Source: Acidiflorens sp963847715
Lineage (GTDB): Bacteria; Acidobacteriota; Terriglobia; Terriglobales; Acidobacteriaceae
DNA length: 64,000 bases
Direction of reading: 5' to 3'
Assembly (NCBI GenBank): GCA_963847715.1
Contig: CAWKAZ010000014.1
Span: 1 to 64,000 of the forward strand
Made by a program: the position numbers and the translations under genes. The number at the start of each line of letters is the position of its first letter. Position 1 is the first letter of the stretch. The notes beneath the pieces were generated by a model that was not told the origin of the DNA, made no database searches, and saw nothing but the letters and a program-made list of their open reading frames with translations. Of the stretch, positions 59,134 through 64,000 are shown piece by piece.

Positions 59134-60675
59134 ATGAAATACGGGTTCGTAATCGACAATCGCAAGTGCATCGGTTGTCACGCCTGCACCGTGGCGTGCA
59201 AGACCGAAAACCAAGTGCCGGTAGGCGTCAACCGGACCTGGGTCAAATACGTGGAGAAAGGCGTGTTCCCGAATACGCGCCGCGTATTTCAGGTCACGCG
59301 CTGTAATCATTGCGAGAAGCCTCCCTGCGTGACGATCTGTCCCGTGACAGCGATGTACCAGCGCAAGGACGGCATTGTCGATTTCAATTCAGACCGTTGC
59401 ATCGGGTGCAAGGCCTGCATGCAGGCGTGTCCGTACGATTCAATCTACATGGATCCCGATGACGGCACGGCGACCAAGTGCCATTTCTGCGCGCATCGCA
59501 CCGAGGTTGGACTGGAACCCGCGTGCGTGATTGTGTGTCCAGAACACGCCATCATTGCCGGGGATCTTAGCGATCCGTCGAGCGAAGCGGCGCAACTGGT
59601 GGCACGGGAACCGGTGCGCGTTCGCAAACCGGAGCAGGGAACTCAGCCGAAGCTTTATTACATCGATGCCGACGAAAGCACGATTGTGCCCACTGCGGCG
59701 CGCCACGAGTCCATTTATATGTGGTCGCAACGCAACGCGGCATTGCTCGGCGGCGGAGCCGTCTACCCACCCGATCACCCTTTGTTACAGAAGGATGCTC
59801 TCGCGGCTTACGACGTGTCGCATGCACGTCCCTGGGGATGGCAGGTTCCGGCGTACTGTTGGACGAAGTCGATCGGTTCGGGCGTGCTCGCCGTGCCCGC
59901 GCTCGCCATGCTGCTCGGGCGAATGACCGGAGATCGCGTGCGAGACATCGCTCTGGCCACCGCAGCCCTGATTTTTACGGCTCTGACCACGGTTCTGCTC
60001 GTTTGGGATCTCGATCACAAGGAACGATTCCTGCGGGTGGTGTTTACTCCGCAAAAGAAATCGTGGCTGGCACGTGGCGCGTTCATTCTGATCACGTATA
60101 GCGGTTTGTGCAGCGTTTTCTGGCTGGCGTCGGTTGCAGGTTTGTCATTTGCGGCTTCGATCTTATTGTGGCCGACGGTGCTGCTTGGATTTTGTGCCGC
60201 CGCCTACACAGCCTTTCTTTTCGGACAATGCGAAGGCCGGGATCTCTGGCAAACGCCTCTACTGCCAGCGCATTTGATCGTGCAGGCACTGCTGTGTGGA
60301 TCAGCAGTGTTGGCATTGCTGCCGGAATCTATCGGAGGTTCGGCGCAAGCTCTAGCGTTTGCCGTACCTACCCTCGGCGTCAGTCTAATTTTGCATTTGT
60401 TAATGCTGCTTGGTGAGGTTGCCATGCCGCACACGACCGACAATGCACGCTACGGTGCCCGGCTGATGACTCACGGCCCGTTCGCGCGCGCATTCTGGGG
60501 AGGTGCAGTCGTGGTCGGCGGATTGATTCCATTGGTGCTTCTTTTGATTGGTGGGCAGATGATGGGCGGGCCGAATCGCATTGCGGCCGGAATAGCGAGC
60601 CTGCTGGCGTTAATCGGCCTTCTGATATTTGAATGGTGTTTCGTCATGGCCGGACAGAGCGTGCCGAATAGTTAG
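59134..60675 (+). CDS. Ferredoxin-type electron-transfer subunit fused to NrfD-like membrane anchor
   Basis: 513 residues. The N-terminal 170 residues carry four 4Fe-4S clusters like DmsB/PsrB: CIGCHACTVACKTENQVPVG, CNHCEKPPCVTICP, CIGCKACMQACPYDS and CHFCAHRTEVGLEPACVIVC. The C-terminal 330 residues have about nine membrane helices as in the NrfD/DmsC quinol subunit (ILITYSGLCSVFWLASVAGL, LHLLMLLGEVAMPHT). No TAT signal is present, so the clusters face the cytoplasm. Two usually separate subunits are joined in one chain. It pairs with the molybdoenzyme gene 114 bases downstream. Confidence 0.88.
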   Translation: MKYGFVIDNRKCIGCHACTVACKTENQVPVGVNRTWVKYVEKGVFPNTRRVFQVTRCNHCEKPPCVTICPVTAMYQRKDGIVDFNSDRCIGCKACMQACPYDSIYMDPDDGTATKCHFCAHRTEVGLEPACVIVCPEHAIIAGDLSDPSSEAAQLVAREPVRVRKPEQGTQPKLYYIDADESTIVPTAARHESIYMWSQRNAALLGGGAVYPPDHPLLQKDALAAYDVSHARPWGWQVPAYCWTKSIGSGVLAVPALAMLLGRMTGDRVRDIALATAALIFTALTTVLLVWDLDHKERFLRVVFTPQKKSWLARGAFILITYSGLCSVFWLASVAGLSFAASILLWPTVLLGFCAAAYTAFLFGQCEGRDLWQTPLLPAHLIVQALLCGSAVLALLPESIGGSAQALAFAVPTLGVSLILHLLMLLGEVAMPHTTDNARYGARLMTHGPFARAFWGGAVVVGGLIPLVLLLIGGQMMGGPNRIAAGIASLLALIGLLIFEWCFVMAGQSVPNS

Positions 60676-60709
60676 ACGCGCCGTGACTTGCGTCGGCGAT
60701 TCGTATCAG

Positions 60710-60765
60710 GGCATGCCTTCAGGCATGCCGAAAAACGGCGTTAATGATAAGCGCCTTTAGGCGCT
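60710..60765. repeat. Two compact palindromes (REP-like)
   Basis: GGCATGCCTTCAGGCATGCC (60,710-60,729) and AGCGCCTTTAGGCGCT (60,750-60,765), both with a pyrimidine-rich TTCA/TTTA loop, in the gap between the two redox genes. Confidence 0.85.
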
Positions 60766-60789
60766 GGGCGGCAAATTGGAGATTCATCG

Positions 60790-63639
60790 ATGACCGATTT
60801 CAAGCGCGACGGCAGCCATCTGGCGTCCACTCCTCCCGTCGAGAAGTGGGACGATTGGATCGAACTCGATCCTGCAGAATGGCCGCGTCGTGTTGAAAAG
60901 CATTACCAGCTCGTTCCGACCATCTGCTTTAACTGCGAATCGGCATGCGGGCTGCTCGCCTATGTCGACAAGTCAAACGGGCGGATCGACAAGTTTGAGG
61001 GCAACCCGCTCCATCCTTCGAGCCGCGGCCGTCTTTGCGCGAAGGGCCCGGCGACGATCACGCAGATCCACGATCCCGATCGCATCCTTTATCCGATGAA
61101 ACGGTCCGGGCCGCGTGGCGACGGCAAGTGGACGCGGACGTCGTGGGATGAAGTACTCGAAACCTTCGGCACACGCATCCGCAAAGCGATGCAGGAAAAT
61201 CGTGGCGAAGAAGTCATGTACCACGTGGGACGTCCGGGACACGACTTCATCATGGAGCGCACCCTGCAAGCGTGGGGCATTGACGGCCACAACTCGCACA
61301 CGAACGTGTGTTCGTCATCCGCGCGGCTTGGCTATTTGCTGTGGCATCATGCCGATCGGCCATCACCCGATCACGCCAACGCCCGCTTCATCCTTCTGCT
61401 CTCGGCGCATCTTGAATCTGGACATTATTTCAATCCTCACGCTCAGCGCATTATCGAAGGAAAAATGGCGGGCGCAAAGCTCGCTGTCATGGATCCGCGG
61501 CTTTCCAACACCGCAAGCATGGCCGATTACTGGATGCCGAGTTATCCAGGGACAGAGGCTGCGGTTCTGCTCGCGATGGCCATGGTCATCCTCGGGGAGA
61601 ATCGTTTCGACGGCGCATTCGTCAAGAATTGGACGAACTGGGAAGAACTGGAAGTCGACGGATTTTCGGCCAAGGGCCAAAGTTTCGAAGCACTGATCGA
61701 GGCGTTGAAGCGGCACTATGCAAAGTTCACTCCGGAGTTTGCTGAAAAAGAAAGTGGAGTGAAGGCCGAAGTCATCGTCAAGACCGCCCGCGAGATCGCA
61801 ACCGCTGGCAGCCGCTTCGCTTCGCATCTGTGGCGCGGAAGTTCGTCGGGCAACCTTGGTGGATGGCAATCCGCGCGCGCCTTGACGCTATTGCATGTGC
61901 TGACCGGGTCGGTCGGAACTCCCGGCGGACACAATCTGAATTCCTGGAATAAGTTTGTGCCGCGCCCGTACAAGAATCCGCCGCCGCAGAAGCGCTGGAA
62001 TGAATTGCTCTATCCGCCCGAGTGGCCGCTATGCGTCCACGAGATGTCACCTCTGTTGCCGCACTTTCTCAAAGAAGGCCGCGGCCGCATCGAAGCCTAT
62101 TTCACGCGCGTGTTCAATCCCGTCTGGACTTATCCCGACGGATTTTCCTGGATCGAAATGTTGCGCGACGAAGAGAAAGTTGGACTGCACGCCGCGCTGA
62201 CTCCGACCTGGAGCGAGACTGCGTGGTTTGCGGATTATGTTCTGCCCATGGGCTTCAGTTCCGAGCGCCACGACCTGATGAGTCAGGAATCGTACGCCGG
62301 GAAGTGGATCGGTTTCCGCCAGCCTGTGCTGCGCGTGCTACAGGAGCGGGAAGGGAAGAAGTTCGATTACACGTATCAGGCAAATCCTGGCGAAGTTTGG
62401 GAAGAGGATGAATTCTGGATCAACCTGTCGTGGGCAATCGATCCCGATGGTGCGATGGGTATTCGGCAGTGGTTCGAGTCGCCCTACCATCCGGGGCAAA
62501 AGCTGACCGTCGATGACTACTACGGATGGATTTTCGAGAACTCGGTTCCGGGCCTACCAGCCGCTGCTGCGAAAGAAGGATTGAAGCCGCTGGAATATAT
62601 GCGCAAGTATGGTGCGTATGAAGTGACCACCGACGTCCACAGGCTGAACGAGAAGCCGGTAGCCGCCGCCGATCTCGCGGGATCAGACCTCGACGCGAAC
62701 GGAGTGGTCAAGAAAAACGGCAAGGCGATCGGTGTGATGGTCGATGGCAAAGCAGTAGTTGGTTACAACACGCCTTCGCGCAAGCTGGAACTGTTTTCGA
62801 AAACAATGGCGGACTGGAAGTGGCCGGAGTTCACGCTCCCGGAATACTATCGCAGCCACATTCATCGCTCGGCGCAGGCGGCGTCGGTTGGAGAACCGGC
62901 GGAAGACTTCGACAAACGCTACACGCCCCTCGTCGAATGGCCGAAAGACGCGAACGGCCCCGTGTACACGCTGCTGCCGATTTTCCGTTTGCCGCACTTG
63001 ATTCACACTCGCTCGGGAAACTCGAAATTCCTCTACGAGATTGCACATAAGAATCCGCTCTGGCTGAACCCAACTGATGCCGCGAACCTTGGCGAAATTC
63101 GCACCGGCGACTTGCTCAAAGTTCACACCGAGATCGGCTTCTTCGTTCTGCATGCCTGGGTCACCGAAGGCCTGGCCCCGGGCGTTGTCGCGTGCTCGCA
63201 CCACATGGGACGCTGGCGGCTGAATAAAGAAGATCAGGTCGAACGCATGTCGAGTGCCTGGGTTGATCTGAAGGAAGTGGGCAAAGGACAGTGGAAGATG
63301 CGCCAGTTGTCTGGAGTCGAGCCCTACGCGACAAACGATCCTGACACGCAGCGTGTGTGGTGGAGCGATGCGGGCGTCCACCAGAACATTACGTTTCCTG
63401 TGCATCCCGATCCCGTCACCGGCATGCACTGCTGGCACCAGATGGTGCGTGTGGAACGGGCGTCGGCTAACGATCAGTACGGCGACATCTTCGTCGATAC
63501 GAATCTTTCGTTCGCCGTGTATCAGCGGTGGAAGGCGCTGGCGCGTCCCGCTCCGGGCCCGGGCGGCCTGCGGCGTCCGTTGTGGATACCGCGTGTGCAC
63601 CGTCCCGAGGAAGCGGCGTTCTATTTCAAGAAGCCGTGA
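60790..63639 (+). CDS. Molybdopterin (bis-MGD) oxidoreductase catalytic subunit
   Basis: 949 residues of the DMSO-reductase superfamily. The N-terminal 4Fe-4S site is CFNCESACG with GRLCAKG. The Mo ligand is probably the Cys in HTNVCSSSARLGYLLW. Molybdopterin-binding stretches include LSAHLESGHYFNPHAQ, MDPRLSNTASMADYWMP and HLWRGSSSGNLGGWQ. A C-terminal dinucleotide-binding barrel (GDLLKVHTEIGFFVLHAWVT) closes it. No TAT leader is seen. With the Fe-S/NrfD fusion it forms a quinone-linked complex of the CISM type. The substrate (sulfur compound, formate or other) cannot be told from the sequence. Confidence 0.9.
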   Translation: MTDFKRDGSHLASTPPVEKWDDWIELDPAEWPRRVEKHYQLVPTICFNCESACGLLAYVDKSNGRIDKFEGNPLHPSSRGRLCAKGPATITQIHDPDRILYPMKRSGPRGDGKWTRTSWDEVLETFGTRIRKAMQENRGEEVMYHVGRPGHDFIMERTLQAWGIDGHNSHTNVCSSSARLGYLLWHHADRPSPDHANARFILLLSAHLESGHYFNPHAQRIIEGKMAGAKLAVMDPRLSNTASMADYWMPSYPGTEAAVLLAMAMVILGENRFDGAFVKNWTNWEELEVDGFSAKGQSFEALIEALKRHYAKFTPEFAEKESGVKAEVIVKTAREIATAGSRFASHLWRGSSSGNLGGWQSARALTLLHVLTGSVGTPGGHNLNSWNKFVPRPYKNPPPQKRWNELLYPPEWPLCVHEMSPLLPHFLKEGRGRIEAYFTRVFNPVWTYPDGFSWIEMLRDEEKVGLHAALTPTWSETAWFADYVLPMGFSSERHDLMSQESYAGKWIGFRQPVLRVLQEREGKKFDYTYQANPGEVWEEDEFWINLSWAIDPDGAMGIRQWFESPYHPGQKLTVDDYYGWIFENSVPGLPAAAAKEGLKPLEYMRKYGAYEVTTDVHRLNEKPVAAADLAGSDLDANGVVKKNGKAIGVMVDGKAVVGYNTPSRKLELFSKTMADWKWPEFTLPEYYRSHIHRSAQAASVGEPAEDFDKRYTPLVEWPKDANGPVYTLLPIFRLPHLIHTRSGNSKFLYEIAHKNPLWLNPTDAANLGEIRTGDLLKVHTEIGFFVLHAWVTEGLAPGVVACSHHMGRWRLNKEDQVERMSSAWVDLKEVGKGQWKMRQLSGVEPYATNDPDTQRVWWSDAGVHQNITFPVHPDPVTGMHCWHQMVRVERASANDQYGDIFVDTNLSFAVYQRWKALARPAPGPGGLRRPLWIPRVHRPEEAAFYFKKP

Positions 63640-63647
63640 GGCTCAGA

Positions 63648-63675
63648 CCGAACGTTATCCCGAACGTTGTAGAAT
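63648..63675 (+). promoter_or_regulatory. Direct repeat and -10 box before the Hfq-like gene
   Basis: CCGAACGTT at 63,648-63,656 and 63,660-63,668, then TAGAAT at 63,670-63,675. The -10 box ends six bases before the ATG, so the message may be leaderless. The -35 match is weak. Confidence 0.45.
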
Positions 63676-63681
63676 GGCGAG

Positions 63682-63948
63682 ATGCCTTTGCAGACAGGTA
63701 GTCCTAATTTCGGCAAGAAGCGCACTCCGCCTCCGGATGAGACTTTCGAAGAGGCGGCCTACCTGAAGGCGCTCGGAGAAAAGCAGAAGGTCGTCAGCTT
63801 GAAACTCGCCGACGGAGAAGTTGTCCGCGGCTGGATCGAGTACTACGACAAGAACATGGTGCGCGTCACGAGAGAAGACGGCCCCAACCTCTTCATCTTC
63901 AAGCACGAAATCGTCTATATCGCCGAAGACAGCAAGAAGGGGAAGTAG
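63682..63948 (+). CDS. Hfq-like RNA chaperone (Sm fold)
   Basis: 88 residues. ETFEEAAYLKALGEKQKVVS opens like the Hfq N-terminal helix and first strand, then LKLADGEVVRGWIEYYDKNM and FIFKHEIVYIAED, the Sm2 motif (YKHAIS in enteric Hfq). The strand-turn pattern and length match Hfq, but identity to well-known Hfq is low. Acidobacterial Hfq proteins often are this divergent. It forms hexamers that bind small RNAs and mRNA tails, if the call is right. It starts 42 bases after the molybdoenzyme gene. Confidence 0.7.
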   Translation: MPLQTGSPNFGKKRTPPPDETFEEAAYLKALGEKQKVVSLKLADGEVVRGWIEYYDKNMVRVTREDGPNLFIFKHEIVYIAEDSKKGK

Positions 63949-64000
63949 TCAGTACTTTTATGCAGTACCCAGCGCACGAAAATCAATTCTGACGTCGAAA

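Overview
The window joins two unlike pieces of DNA. Positions 1 to about 9,695 look alphaproteobacterial (Rhizobiales/Rhodospirillales-like by gene content: a SEC-C/TPR/sulfotransferase, an N-acyl-D-amino-acid deacylase, a class III CoA transferase, an LTXXQ-motif protein). This piece is GC-rich and its genes are riddled with single-base frame changes. From about 9,700 to 64,000 the sequence is typical of Acidobacteria: tandem TadE/TadG-like pilus genes, proteins with carboxypeptidase-regulatory-like domains, a TonB receptor with such a domain, DUF4397 lipoproteins, a delta-60 repeat protein, a CHAD-HD protein, a beta-helix protein, HemQ and a divergent Hfq-like protein. Reading frames there are clean. 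The seam falls inside a truncated TadG-like gene (9,690-9,702), so it is either a chimeric assembly join or a recent insertion boundary; I favour assembly.

Layout: 1-9.7 kb catabolic genes of proteobacterial type; 9.7-11.7 kb Tad (Flp) pilus minor pilins and prepilin peptidase; 11.7-16.3 kb secreted phosphatase, S41 protease and small acidobacterial proteins; 16.5-25.1 kb lipoprotein, two regulatory-like-domain proteins, metallo-hydrolase, dehydrogenase, TonB receptor; 25.2-30.5 kb cytochrome c, fatty-acid desaturase, membrane protein, two-component system; 30.6-39.6 kb secreted protein, GNAT, prephenate dehydratase, Lon, RluA-type pseudouridine synthase, CHAD-HD, PD-(D/E)XK nuclease-like protein; 40-45.5 kb secreted propeller-like protein, a short peptide gene resembling a ribosomal-peptide precursor, and the recR-ybaB-dnaX operon; 45.6-52.8 kb STAS protein, DUF4397 pair, alkyltransferase-like protein, HemQ, beta-helix protein, RGG/P-loop kinase, isochorismatase; 52.9-58.9 kb tRNA-Gln, small proteins, phospholipase C-like protein, cysK-cysE, delta-60 protein; 59-64 kb a two-gene molybdopterin/Fe-S/NrfD redox complex and Hfq.

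The signal no feature list names is in the gaps. At least seven intergenic spaces of the acidobacterial part are filled by short 'phrases' repeated with a fixed period of 7, 8 or 9 bases. In most cases the second half is the reverse complement of the first, giving large imperfect hairpins. Each locus uses its own phrase but the same architecture. Several run exactly from one stop codon to the next, or take the stop codon in as part of the first unit. One pair has a whole gene (27,095-28,036) between its arms. A separate class of compact palindromes (GCC..GGC type with AAAG/GAA/TTCA/TTTA loops) fills three other gaps. Neither class occurs in the first 9.7 kb. Three promoters share the form TTGCA(A/G)-N16-TA(G/C)AAT, a useful local consensus.
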